Shown here: in pieces, positions 8,360 to 17,277 of the stretch
Numbering within the stretch: the first letter of the stretch is position 1
Layout: every line of letters starts with the position of its first letter
Assembly (NCBI RefSeq): GCF_014652435.1
Contig: NZ_BMYU01000005.1
Location: forward strand, 124,001 to 188,000
DNA length: 64,000 nucleotides
DNA from: Cognatundibacterium squillarum
GTDB taxonomy: Bacteria; Pseudomonadota; Gammaproteobacteria; Burkholderiales; Burkholderiaceae_D
Direction of reading: 5' to 3'
Notes under the pieces: generated by a model
Told to the model about the DNA's origin: nothing
The model's input: only the letters and a program-made list of their open reading frames with translations
The model's database searches: none
Program-made: the position numbers and the translations under genes

Positions 8360-9400
8360 ATGCGTCTATCAATAGAATCTTTTCTGCATCGCCAGTGGCA
8401 GCAGCGTGGCTGGTGGTCATGGCTGATGCGTCCGCTGAGTGCGCTGTACGGATACTTGTCCGGGCGCGCAAAACAACAGGCTTTGTGCCAGCAGCAGCGC
8501 ATACCGGTGCCGGTGGTTGTTGCAGGAAATGTGTTTGTCGGCGGAACCGGTAAAACGCCGCTGGTGATTGCGATCGTGCAGCATTTGCAGGCGCAGGGTT
8601 TGCGGCCGGGGGTGATTTCACGCGGCTACGGCGCATCGGCTGAAACGGTTTGTGCCGTAACGCAATCGACATCAGTGACGCAGTCCGGTGATGAGCCCTG
8701 GCTGATACACTGGCATACCGGTGCGCCGGTATTTGTCGGACGTCGCCGCACCGATGCGGCACTTGCCTTGCTGGCAGCGCATCCGGAAACCGATGTGCTG
8801 ATTGCGGATGACGGTTTGCAGCATTATCAGCTGGGACGGGATATTGAGCTGGTGCTGTTTGATCAGCGCGGCTGCGGTAACGGTTTGCTGTTACCTGCCG
8901 GTCCGCTGCGCGAAGCTGCCAGCCGGCCGCGGGATTTCACGATTCTGAACGCGCCGCACAGTATCGACGTACAGCAAGTTCCGGGGCTGGCGGCAGAATC
9001 CGGCGTGGTGCGCATGGTTTTACAGCCCGGCTCCTGCTGGCAACTGACAGATCCGGCGCAGCGTCGCCCGCTGTCCGCATTTGCCGGTCAGCAGGTGACA
9101 GCGGCGGCCGGTATCGGGCATCCGGAACGTTTTTTCCAGACACTGCGCGGTGCCGGCATACAGCCGCAGACCATGCCTTTACCTGATCATTATCAATTCT
9201 CAGCGACAGATTTTCAGTCCTGCGATAGTCAAACCATACTGATCACAGAGAAGGATGCAGTAAAATGCCTGCAAATTCCGGCACTGAAGAATGACCGGCG
9301 TATATGGGTGCTGCCTGTTGAGGCACAACTGACGCCGTCTTTCCTTGCCGACCTGACTCAAATGATTTCGGAGAAACAGCGTGGAAGCCCGTCTGCTTGA
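8360..9400 (+). CDS. lpxK: Tetraacyldisaccharide 4'-kinase
   Basis: Phosphorylates the 4' position of the lipid A disaccharide precursor to give lipid IVA, at the inner face of the inner membrane. 346 residues. An N-terminal hydrophobic helix is followed by the Walker A motif GNVFVGGTGKTP (residues 56-67), SRGYGA, and the DDGLQH segment typical of LpxK. Its last 20 bases overlap the next gene, indicating translational coupling in a lipopolysaccharide-related cluster with kdsB. Confidence 0.96.
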   Translation: MRLSIESFLHRQWQQRGWWSWLMRPLSALYGYLSGRAKQQALCQQQRIPVPVVVAGNVFVGGTGKTPLVIAIVQHLQAQGLRPGVISRGYGASAETVCAVTQSTSVTQSGDEPWLIHWHTGAPVFVGRRRTDAALALLAAHPETDVLIADDGLQHYQLGRDIELVLFDQRGCGNGLLLPAGPLREAASRPRDFTILNAPHSIDVQQVPGLAAESGVVRMVLQPGSCWQLTDPAQRRPLSAFAGQQVTAAAGIGHPERFFQTLRGAGIQPQTMPLPDHYQFSATDFQSCDSQTILITEKDAVKCLQIPALKNDRRIWVLPVEAQLTPSFLADLTQMISEKQRGSPSA

Positions 9401-9569
9401 TAATCTGGTGTGCCCATTGTGCAAAGGCCCGTTAACCCATCACAAAGCCAAAAAAGAACTGGTTTGCTATGCAGACCGTCTGGCATTTCCGATTCGTGAT
9501 GATATCCCGATTATGTGGGTCGATCAGGCCCGTACCCTGACTGCAGAAGAAGCGGAAAGCCGCACATGA
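9381..9569 (+). CDS. Trm112-like/YcaR family small protein
   Basis: 62-residue UPF0434/Trm112-type protein. It has the family pattern [14 protein letters not shown] near residues 5-18 and a second half [16 protein letters not shown] typical of the fold. The first cysteine pair CPLC is present; the second pair is reduced to a single Cys in LVCYAD. It overlaps lpxK upstream and shares ATGA with kdsB downstream, an arrangement widely conserved in proteobacteria. Its exact role is unknown; homologues act as small partner proteins of methyltransferases. Confidence 0.92.
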   Translation: MEARLLDNLVCPLCKGPLTHHKAKKELVCYADRLAFPIRDDIPIMWVDQARTLTAEEAESRT

Positions 9570-10336
9570 GTGCGGCAGGTTTCATCGCGATTGTGCCGGC
9601 AAGACTGGCATCCACCCGTTTGCCTGACAAGCCGCTGGCCGATATCTGCGGCAAACCGATGGTGGTGCGCACGGCAGAGCGCGCAAAAGCGTCCGGCGCA
9701 GCGCGCGTTGTGGTGGCGACGGATCATGCCAGCATTGTGGCTGCCTGCGAGCAGCACGGCATTGAAGTAATGCTGACCCGTGCGGATCATCCTTCCGGCA
9801 CTGACCGCATTGCGGAAGTCGCACATGCGCTGGGTTTGCCGGCGGATGCAGTGATCGTGAATGTGCAGGGCGATGAACCGCTGATCGATCCGGCGCTGAT
9901 TGCAGCCTGTGCAGAACGCATCAGTGCCGGTGTACCGATGGCGACCGCTGCGCACGATATTCACAGCGCGGATGAGATTTTTAATCCGAATGTGGTGAAA
10001 GTGGCACTGGATCGTCAGCAGCGTGCATTGTATTTTTCCCGCGCAACGATTCCGTGGCACCGTGATGCATTCGCGCATGGTACACAACAGGTGCCGGAAA
10101 ATTATCCGGCGCTGCGCCATATCGGAATTTATGCGTATCGCAATGATTTCCTGCAACAGTATCCGGCGCTGCCTTTGTCGCCGCTGGAACAGATTGAATC
10201 ACTGGAACAGTTACGTGTGCTGTGGAATGGTTATGCGATTGCCGTACACGTCACAGAAGACAGTCCCGCGCCTGGCGTAGATACGCCGGCTGATCTGGAA
10301 AAAGTGCGCGAAATTTACCGGAATTTGCAAAAATAA
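9566..10336 (+). CDS. kdsB: 3-deoxy-manno-octulosonate cytidylyltransferase
   Basis: Activates Kdo as CMP-Kdo for lipopolysaccharide inner-core synthesis in the cytoplasm. 256 residues from ATG 9566, whose ATGA overlaps the stop of the preceding gene; a longer frame from 9515 runs inside that gene and is not used. The nucleotide-binding start [16 protein letters not shown], the [11 protein letters not shown] motif and the HIGIYAYR segment are diagnostic. Coupled with lpxK, it places two lipid A/Kdo steps in one operon. Confidence 0.97.
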   Translation: MSAAGFIAIVPARLASTRLPDKPLADICGKPMVVRTAERAKASGAARVVVATDHASIVAACEQHGIEVMLTRADHPSGTDRIAEVAHALGLPADAVIVNVQGDEPLIDPALIAACAERISAGVPMATAAHDIHSADEIFNPNVVKVALDRQQRALYFSRATIPWHRDAFAHGTQQVPENYPALRHIGIYAYRNDFLQQYPALPLSPLEQIESLEQLRVLWNGYAIAVHVTEDSPAPGVDTPADLEKVREIYRNLQK

Positions 10337-10508
10337 GCGCGAACTGCACAGATTTTCATGGCAATTCATCAAGAATCGCCAAACTTGTGGTAAGTTTGGT
10401 GAAAAGTTTGTGTGATATTCAGGAAGTGCTGCCGCGTTACTGCAGCCCGCGCCGCCGGTGGTATGGTCCCTGCGGTGCATTTCCGCGCTGAACAAGAATT
10501 TAATTTAA

Positions 10509-11183
<675 letters not shown>

Positions 11184-11224
11184 TCGCCTGCATTCACTAT
11201 CCGGTAAGCTGATCCTTACCAGAC

Positions 11225-11259
11225 AAAAAACCGCTTCCTGCTCCGGAAGCGGTTTTTTT
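11225..11259 (+). terminator. Terminator of adk
   Basis: CCGCTTCC-TGCTCC-GGAAGCGG stem, preceded by A6 and followed by T7. Confidence 0.88.
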
Positions 11260-11350
11260 ATGTCTGTCTTATCTGCGGAGTCAGCGTGCTGATCATCATT
11301 GGTGGCATCTTCCGTGGTTGCTGAAAGTCTGTGGTAATGCTTTGCGGGTG

Positions 11351-11457
11351 CCGGAAATGCCTGAAATACGCTGAAATGCGGAGTACAGCACAGCGATCCG
11401 GCGGTCGCCGGCAGAAAGTCCGGGCTTCGTAAAATGGCTGATGACGAACTTTGCATA
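11351..11457 (+). repeat. Dispersed intergenic repeat, copy A
   Basis: About 107 bases related to copies at 18661, 28890 and 52369 (the last two inverted). The invariant core is CGGCAGAAAGTCCGG (11409-11423), preceded by CACAGCGATCCGGCGGTCG and by an AAATGCGGAG segment. It lies between the adk terminator and the SDR promoter. No coding potential. Confidence 0.8.
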
Positions 11458-11635
11458 GTCTGACCTGATTTTTGCTGCGGTGGCACGCAGTCAGCGCGAC
11501 CGGCTGCGTCAGCCAGATGCCTGGCAGCGCAGTTCATCACCTAGCGTGCCGAGGGTGTTAAAAACCTGTTTTTTGTCAGATTGTCGCGACCGGATAAATC
11601 AGTTTTTACCCGTTTATGAGTACAATACCGATATG

Positions 11636-11651
11636 ACGTTTACGTAAACGT
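11636..11651. promoter_or_regulatory. Perfect 16-bp palindrome, candidate operator of the SDR gene
   Basis: ACGTTTACGTAAACGT is fully self-complementary and lies about 100 bases before the SDR start. Its form resembles sites of MerR-family regulators of branched-chain/fatty acid catabolism (LiuR type); that match is from memory and is an inference. No such regulator gene is in the window. Confidence 0.5.
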
Positions 11652-11753
11652 AATGGCATCACAGCGTCATCACAATGTGTACATTGTGCAGCGTGTTTTT
11701 AAAGTTCGGCTGTTCGTTCATCGATAGTTCACCCATAACGCAGAGAGACAACT

Positions 11754-12512
11754 ATGCAAATTCAAAATAACGTATTCATCATCACCGGCGGTGCATCCGG
11801 TCTGGGCGCAGCAACTGCGCGTTTGCTGGCTGAAAACGGCGCGAAAGTCGTGATCGCTGACGTGCAGGACGAAGCCGGTAAAGCACTGGCCGCAGAATTA
11901 AACGGTGTGTTTGTACGTTGTGATGTGACATCGGAAGCGGATGGCAAAGCTGTGGTGGAAGCTGCGACAGCTGCAGGCACGCTGCGTGGCCTGATCAACT
12001 GCGCCGGTGTGGCACCGGCAATGAAAACCGTCGGCAAAGACGGCCCGCACGCACTGGATGTATTCCAGCGTGTGATCAATATCAATCTGGTCGGTACCTT
12101 CAATATGTGCCGTCTGGCAGCGGATGCGATGAGCAAAACCGAAGCCGCAGAACACGGCGAGCGCGGTGTGATGATCAATACCGCATCGGTGGCGGCTTTT
12201 GACGGTCAGATCGGTCAGGCAGCTTATGCATCGTCCAAAGCAGCCGTTGCCGGTATGACACTGCCGATGGCACGCGATCTGTCACGCAACGGTATTCGTG
12301 TAATGACGATTGCGCCGGGCATTTTCGAAACACCGATGCTGCTGGGTATGCCGCAGGAAGTACAGGATGCACTGGGCAAAATGGTACCGTTCCCGCCACG
12401 CCTCGGCAAACCGGCAGAATACGCGCATCTGGCAAAATCGATTATTGAAAACGTCATGCTGAACGGCGAAACCATCCGTCTGGACGGCGCCATCCGTATG
12501 CAACCGAAATAA
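11754..12512 (+). CDS. SDR family dehydrogenase, 3-hydroxyacyl-CoA dehydrogenase (HSD10) type
   Basis: Cytoplasmic NAD(P)-dependent short-chain dehydrogenase of 252 residues. The cofactor motif TGGASGLG (about 11-18), an acidic residue after the second strand (VVIADVQ, NAD preference), NCAG, and the active site Ser plus YASSK are present. Length and the ending [15 protein letters not shown] match the 3-hydroxyacyl-CoA/2-methyl-3-hydroxybutyryl-CoA dehydrogenase branch, which serves isoleucine or fatty acid breakdown. AGAGAGACAACT provides the ribosome binding site. The upstream palindrome is consistent with a catabolic regulator. Exact substrate remains inferred. Confidence 0.9.
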   Translation: MQIQNNVFIITGGASGLGAATARLLAENGAKVVIADVQDEAGKALAAELNGVFVRCDVTSEADGKAVVEAATAAGTLRGLINCAGVAPAMKTVGKDGPHALDVFQRVININLVGTFNMCRLAADAMSKTEAAEHGERGVMINTASVAAFDGQIGQAAYASSKAAVAGMTLPMARDLSRNGIRVMTIAPGIFETPMLLGMPQEVQDALGKMVPFPPRLGKPAEYAHLAKSIIENVMLNGETIRLDGAIRMQPK

Positions 12513-12517
12513 CAACA

Positions 12518-12536
12518 GCAAACCGGCCCGGTTTGC
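12518..12536. terminator. Hairpin after the SDR gene
   Basis: GCAAACCGG-C-CCGGTTTGC nearly perfect palindrome six bases past the stop, without a clear T run; a weak or factor-assisted terminator at best. Confidence 0.4.
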
Positions 12537-12624
12537 ACGCATCCTGCAGTGCGGCATGACTTCAGCGTCTGCCGCCGTTACACTGGTCAGCATGAGGCTG
12601 AAGGCCTCGATACCGGAGTGAACT

Positions 12625-13806
12625 ATGCATGATCCTGCGCAGACAGGGCTGATACTGACCGGTGGCGGCGCCCGTGCCGCCTATCAGGTCGGTGTGCTGG
12701 ACGAAGTCAGACTGATACTGCAAGAAGCCGGCGTTGCCCGCCAAACCAATCCTTTCGGCATTATTTGCGGTACGTCCGCCGGTGCCATCAATGCTACCGC
12801 ACTGGCATGTCGTGCCGACGATTTCCATGATTCGGTACGTAAGATCGTCAAAGTCTGGGCCAGTTTTCAGGCAGGGCAGGTCTACCGTGCTGATTCTTTG
12901 GGCGTGATCCGTTCCGGCGCACGCTGGCTGACGCTGTGGTCGTTTGGCTGGCTGCTGAATAAATGGCGCCGCTCACCGCCCAATTCTTTGCTGAACAATG
13001 CGCCGCTGGAAGCTTTACTGGGGCGTATGCTGGATTTTGACCGCCTTGATCGCGTGCTGATGAATGGCCAGCTGAAAGCGCTGGCGGTGACTGCTTCTTC
13101 ATATACAGCAGGTCAGCATCTGACCTTTTATCAGACAGAAATGCCAGTGGAGCCCTGGGTGCGCACTCAGCGTCTGGCGCAACGGGATATTATTTCGGTA
13201 CGCCATCTGATGGCGTCTTCCGCCATTCCGTTTGTGTTTCCGGCGGTGGCACTGAACTGGGAAGGGCAATTGCAGTATTGCGGTGATGGTTCCATGCGCC
13301 AGCTGGCACCGATCTCCCCCGCGATTCATCTGGGTTCACGCCGTGTTATGGTGATCGGTGCCGGGCGTCTCGGCGAACCCGTGCGTGTCTGTACCGAAGC
13401 TGCACAGTATCCCAGTCTGGCTCAGATTGCCGGTCATGCGATGTCCAGTATTTTCCTTGACAGTCTTGCCGTTGATATCGAGCGTCTTACCAGGATCAAT
13501 AAAACCCTGTCTTTGCTGCCGCCGGAATTGCTGGCCGCCACCCCGCTGAAGCCAGTGGATGTGCTGGTGATTGCACCCTCCGAGCGACTGGATGAAATTG
13601 CTGCGCGTCATGTGCATAACCTGCCTTTGCCGGTGAAGACCATGCTGGGCGGCATCGGTGCGACGGAAGTGCGCGGTTCGGCACTGGCTTCCTATTTGCT
13701 GTTCGAATCCAGTTATACGCAGGAACTGATTGCCCTCGGTAAGAAAGATACCCGCGAGCGGCGCGATGAAGTCCTGCACTTTTTCGGCTTATCACAAAGT
13801 ACATAA
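12625..13806 (+). CDS. Patatin-like phospholipase family protein
   Basis: Predicted lipid acyl hydrolase of 393 residues. The oxyanion-hole motif GGGARAAYQVGVL (about 13-25) and nucleophile motif GTSAGAIN (about 50-57) are intact, and the catalytic-dyad Asp is in CGDGSMRQLAP near residue 220. No signal peptide is seen, so it is probably cytoplasmic or membrane-associated. The C-terminal part (about 300-393) is unlike minimal patatins and resembles the longer proteobacterial group. It stands between SDR and purN with short spacers; substrate unknown. Confidence 0.9.
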   Translation: MHDPAQTGLILTGGGARAAYQVGVLDEVRLILQEAGVARQTNPFGIICGTSAGAINATALACRADDFHDSVRKIVKVWASFQAGQVYRADSLGVIRSGARWLTLWSFGWLLNKWRRSPPNSLLNNAPLEALLGRMLDFDRLDRVLMNGQLKALAVTASSYTAGQHLTFYQTEMPVEPWVRTQRLAQRDIISVRHLMASSAIPFVFPAVALNWEGQLQYCGDGSMRQLAPISPAIHLGSRRVMVIGAGRLGEPVRVCTEAAQYPSLAQIAGHAMSSIFLDSLAVDIERLTRINKTLSLLPPELLAATPLKPVDVLVIAPSERLDEIAARHVHNLPLPVKTMLGGIGATEVRGSALASYLLFESSYTQELIALGKKDTRERRDEVLHFFGLSQST

Positions 13807-13852
13807 TCCGTTCCGATTTGGGAAACGACGCGGTCAACGGTAAAATGGCGGG

Positions 13853-14467
13853 ATGAAAAATATCGTCATCCTCATTTCCGGCCGTGGCAGTAACATGCAG
13901 GCCATCGTCAAAGCCTGCCAGCAGGAACAATGGCCAGCCCGTATTGCCGCCGTCATCAGCAATAAAGCCGATGCCGGTGGTTTAGCCTTTGCAGAACAAC
14001 ACCAGATCCCGGCGATCGTCGTCCCCAGTAAGGGCGCAGCCAGCCGTGAAGCCTACGATGCCGAGTTGCAGCGGCAAATCGATGCTTTTTCACCGGATCT
14101 GGTGGTGCTGGCCGGTTTTATGCGCATCCTGACCCCGGCGTTCACTGCGCATTACGAAAACCGTATGCTGAATATCCATCCGTCGCTGCTGCCGTCGTTT
14201 GTCGGCTTGCATACCCATCAGCAGGCGCTGGATGCAGGCGTGAAAGTCCACGGCGCGACCGTGCACTTTGTCACGGCTGAACTGGATCACGGCCCTATCG
14301 TGGCACAGGCGGTGGTACCGGTACTGGACGGGGATGATGAAGATACGCTGGCACAGCGCGTTCTGGTACAGGAACATCTGATTTATCCGCGCGCTGTACG
14401 GCAATTTATTGAGGGAAGAATGACTGTTGAGGGCAATTGTGTCCGTATCACGGCAGAAGATGCCTGA
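13853..14467 (+). CDS. purN: Phosphoribosylglycinamide formyltransferase
   Basis: Transfers a formyl group from 10-formyl-THF to GAR, the third step of purine synthesis. 204 residues. The start VILISGRGSNMQAI binds the phosphoribosyl substrate; catalytic Asn, His and Asp are in NIHPSLLPSF, HGATVHFV and LDHGPIVAQ. It is followed 30 bases later by the RNA methyltransferase gene, an arrangement common in betaproteobacteria. Confidence 0.97.
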   Translation: MKNIVILISGRGSNMQAIVKACQQEQWPARIAAVISNKADAGGLAFAEQHQIPAIVVPSKGAASREAYDAELQRQIDAFSPDLVVLAGFMRILTPAFTAHYENRMLNIHPSLLPSFVGLHTHQQALDAGVKVHGATVHFVTAELDHGPIVAQAVVPVLDGDDEDTLAQRVLVQEHLIYPRAVRQFIEGRMTVEGNCVRITAEDA

Positions 14468-14497
14468 TTTTTCCCGTTCCGAATCTGAAGGAAGTTT

Positions 14498-15760
14498 ATG
14501 AGATTACATCCGGCCGTTGTTGGCCATACTGAAAACGTACTGCGCGAAATTCTGCGTTTCGCTGGTCCCGCAGACGTGACTTTGTCCCGCTATTTCCGCG
14601 AAAACCCGCGCCTTGGCGGTCGTGAACGCGGCGTGATTGCAGAATCGGTTTACTGCTTACTGCGTAAAAAAACCATGCTGACCGCATTTTCCGAATCCGG
14701 TTTCGGTCCGGCGATGCGTCGTCTGGCCTTGTTATCGATTGCCGAAATCACCGGCGTGGAAGCGATTGCTGGTCTGGAAGCCGGTGAAGCAGAGTGGCTG
14801 AAGCGGGTTGCGCTGATTGACCGTCAGCATTTGCCGCTGGGTCAGCGCACCAGCATGCCAGCATGGCTGTGGGATAAGCTGACGGCATTGCACGGCGAAG
14901 AGGGCGCATTTGCGCTGACAGAAGCGCTGAATACCAATGCGCCGCTGGATCTGCGCGTGAATCTGCTGAAGGCCAATCGCGACAGTGCTAAGGCAGAACT
15001 GTCTGAAGCCGGTATCGAAACCGAAGAAACACCGTTCTCCGCAACCGGTTTGCGCGTGAATCGCAAACCTGCTCTGCAAAACACCACCATCTTTAAAAAC
15101 GGCGGTATTGAAGTGCAGGATGAAGGCAGCCAGTTGCTGGCGCAATTGCTGGGTGCACGCCGCGGCGAAATGGTCATTGATTTCTGCGCCGGTGCCGGTG
15201 GTAAAACGCTGGCGCTGGGTGCGATTATGCGCAACACCGGCCGCCTGTACGCCATGGATGTTTCCGAAAAACGTTTGTCCAAACTGAAGCCGCGTCTGGC
15301 GCGCAGTGGTTTGTCGAATGTACATCCGGTGCTGATCGCGCATGAACGCGATGCCAAAATCAAACGTATGGCAGGCAAGGCTGACCGCGTGCTGATCGAT
15401 GCACCGTGCAGTGGTCTCGGTACCCTGCGTCGCAATCCGGATATGAAATGGCGTCAGCAACCGGAAGATATCGCAGAACTGAATCAGAAACAGGCGGCGA
15501 TTCTGGACAGTGCTTCGCGTCTGGTGAAAGCCGGTGGCCGTCTGGTGTATGCGACCTGCAGTATTCTGGAAGATGAAAATGAAGCGATCGTGCAGGGCTT
15601 CCTGGCACAGCATCCGGAATTCGAACTGATCCCGGCTTCGCAGGTGTTGCAGGAGCAGCGCGTGGAACTGGAAATGGGCGATTATCTGAAGCTGTATCCG
15701 CATCTGCATAAAACGGATGGCTTCTTTGCTGCGATCCTTGAGCGCAAAAAAGCAGCCTGA
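14498..15760 (+). CDS. RsmB/NOP family SAM-dependent RNA cytosine-5 methyltransferase
   Basis: Methylates C5 of cytosine in RNA, probably rRNA. 420 residues. An N-terminal helical region (about 1-150) precedes a Rossmann methyltransferase domain with DFCAGAGGKTLAL (SAM site), DAPCSGLGTLRRNPD (catalytic Cys of the PCSG motif) and YATCSILEDENE (TCS motif). The two-cysteine arrangement is that of the NOL1/NOP2/Sun family. Whether it is the orthologue of RsmB itself (position 967) or a paralogue is not decided by sequence reading. A terminator follows. Confidence 0.93.
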   Translation: MRLHPAVVGHTENVLREILRFAGPADVTLSRYFRENPRLGGRERGVIAESVYCLLRKKTMLTAFSESGFGPAMRRLALLSIAEITGVEAIAGLEAGEAEWLKRVALIDRQHLPLGQRTSMPAWLWDKLTALHGEEGAFALTEALNTNAPLDLRVNLLKANRDSAKAELSEAGIETEETPFSATGLRVNRKPALQNTTIFKNGGIEVQDEGSQLLAQLLGARRGEMVIDFCAGAGGKTLALGAIMRNTGRLYAMDVSEKRLSKLKPRLARSGLSNVHPVLIAHERDAKIKRMAGKADRVLIDAPCSGLGTLRRNPDMKWRQQPEDIAELNQKQAAILDSASRLVKAGGRLVYATCSILEDENEAIVQGFLAQHPEFELIPASQVLQEQRVELEMGDYLKLYPHLHKTDGFFAAILERKKAA

Positions 15761-15781
15761 ATCACTGTGAACTGATCTCTT

Positions 15782-15812
15782 AACCCCTCTGACCACAGAG
15801 GGGTTCTTGTTT
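15782..15812 (+). terminator. Terminator of the RNA methyltransferase gene
   Basis: AACCCCTCTG-ACCA-CAGAGGGGTT stem followed by CTTGTTT. Confidence 0.75.
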
Positions 15813-15825
15813 CAGGAATTCGAAA

Positions 15826-17148
15826 ATGGGAACACCTTTGCTGACGAATTTATTATCGGATCTCGCGGATGATTTTCGCGAGCCGCAGTTTTTATGGCAG
15901 GTCGGTACGGTACTGATCTGTTTTCTGATGGCATGGCTCTTGTCGCGTGCTGTGCGCAGTATGTTCCATCAGCCTGAGCCCGGCTCCGGCATGATCGCAG
16001 AAATCGGTGCAGGCAGCTTCAGCCGGGTCCTGATGCCGCTGACCACTTTGCTGTTGCTGCTCGGTGCCAAAGCCATACTGGGGCGCTGGCAGCATGTGCA
16101 TTTGCTGAGTTTGCTGGTGCCGGTAATCGGCTCGCTGGCGCTGATACGCTTTGCGTTTTACGTATTGCGTAAAACTTTTGTGAAAGAAGGACGGGTCGGG
16201 AATTTTCTGGCGACTTTTGAAAAACTGTTCGCCGGTCTGGTCTGGATTGGTGTGGTACTGCACTTCACTGGTTTATGGCCGGATTTGCTGGCGGCACTGG
16301 AAGATGTTGTATTGCCGGTCGGGAAAAATAAAATCTCGCTGCTGGCAATACTGCAAGCCTGCATTTCCGTGGTGCTGACGCTGATTGTGGCTTTGTGGGC
16401 GAGTGCTGCGCTGGAAGCCAAGCTGATGGCATTGCCGACCGCGCATACCTCGTTCAAGGTAGTGATGTCGCGGGTCAGCAAGGCTTTGCTGATCGTGCTG
16501 GCAGTGCTTGCCAGCCTGACCATGGTCGGTATCGACCTGACGGTGTTGTCGGTATTCGGTGGTGCGCTGGGTGTGGGGCTGGGGTTTGGCTTGCAGAAAA
16601 TCGCCAGTAACTATGTATCCGGCTTCATTATTTTGCTGGACCGCAGTATGTCGATCGGCGACATGATTTCGGTGGATAAATTCAACGGCAAAGTCACGCA
16701 GATCAATACCCGGTATACCGTGTTGCAGGGATTGGACGGCGCAGAATCGGTCATCCCGAACGAAATGCTGGTCTCCACACCAGTGCAGAATTTCTCACTG
16801 ACGAATACCAGTGTGGCGATGTGGACGGATTTTTCTGTAGGCTACGATACCGATCTGGATGCTTTATTGCCGGTGCTGGCACAGGCTGCACTGACCGTGG
16901 AACGCGTGTGCAAAGATCCGGCACCGGGTGCGCATTTAATGCGTTTCGGTGCTGACGGACTGGAATTGCGTGTCAGCTTCTGGATTGCCGATCCGCAAAA
17001 CGGTAAAACCGGCGTGTTATCCGATGTGAACCGTGCGCTGTGGGCGGTGATGAAAGAGCGTGGTATTGAATTACCATTTCCGCAGCGAGTTGTTCATATT
17101 GCAGCGGAAACGTCCTTAAAAAGCGACCAAAATCTTGTTAAATCTTGA
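15826..17148 (+). CDS. MscS-family mechanosensitive ion channel protein
   Basis: Inner-membrane channel of 440 residues that would release solutes on osmotic downshift. Five or six hydrophobic helices precede the pore helix GGALGVGLGFGLQKIASNYVSG (about 245-265), the Gly/Ala-packed segment diagnostic of MscS, followed by the beta domain (DRSMSIGDMISV, VIPNEMLV) and cytoplasmic region to about 430. Longer than E. coli MscS (286) by extra N-terminal helices, as in the YbdG/YnaI-like or betaproteobacterial groups. It lies after a terminator and probably has its own promoter. Confidence 0.92.
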   Translation: MGTPLLTNLLSDLADDFREPQFLWQVGTVLICFLMAWLLSRAVRSMFHQPEPGSGMIAEIGAGSFSRVLMPLTTLLLLLGAKAILGRWQHVHLLSLLVPVIGSLALIRFAFYVLRKTFVKEGRVGNFLATFEKLFAGLVWIGVVLHFTGLWPDLLAALEDVVLPVGKNKISLLAILQACISVVLTLIVALWASAALEAKLMALPTAHTSFKVVMSRVSKALLIVLAVLASLTMVGIDLTVLSVFGGALGVGLGFGLQKIASNYVSGFIILLDRSMSIGDMISVDKFNGKVTQINTRYTVLQGLDGAESVIPNEMLVSTPVQNFSLTNTSVAMWTDFSVGYDTDLDALLPVLAQAALTVERVCKDPAPGAHLMRFGADGLELRVSFWIADPQNGKTGVLSDVNRALWAVMKERGIELPFPQRVVHIAAETSLKSDQNLVKS

Positions 17149-17194
17149 TTTGCCTTTGGTGAGTTTCCTCTAAACAGCGTAAAATGTTTTTTAT

Positions 17195-17245
17195 CCGGTC
17201 AAAACAGACCGGCATGCGGCTGCTCTTTCTGTACTGAGAGCAGCC
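17195..17245 (+). promoter_or_regulatory. Two tandem hairpins before the desaturase gene
   Basis: CCGGTC-AAAACA-GACCGG (17195-17212) and GGCTGCTCT-N10-AGAGCAGCC (17218-17245), the second followed by ATTTATTTT. They may end the mscS transcript, or form part of the desaturase leader 33 bases before its ATG. Confidence 0.5.
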
Positions 17246-17277
17246 ATTTATTTTGTAGGGCAATAACTTTTTGTACC

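Noticed and set aside
14732-15796. Leftward 354-residue open frame
   Set aside because: Antisense to the RNA methyltransferase gene with all its motifs; composition (His, Gln, Phe rich) is typical of a shadow frame.
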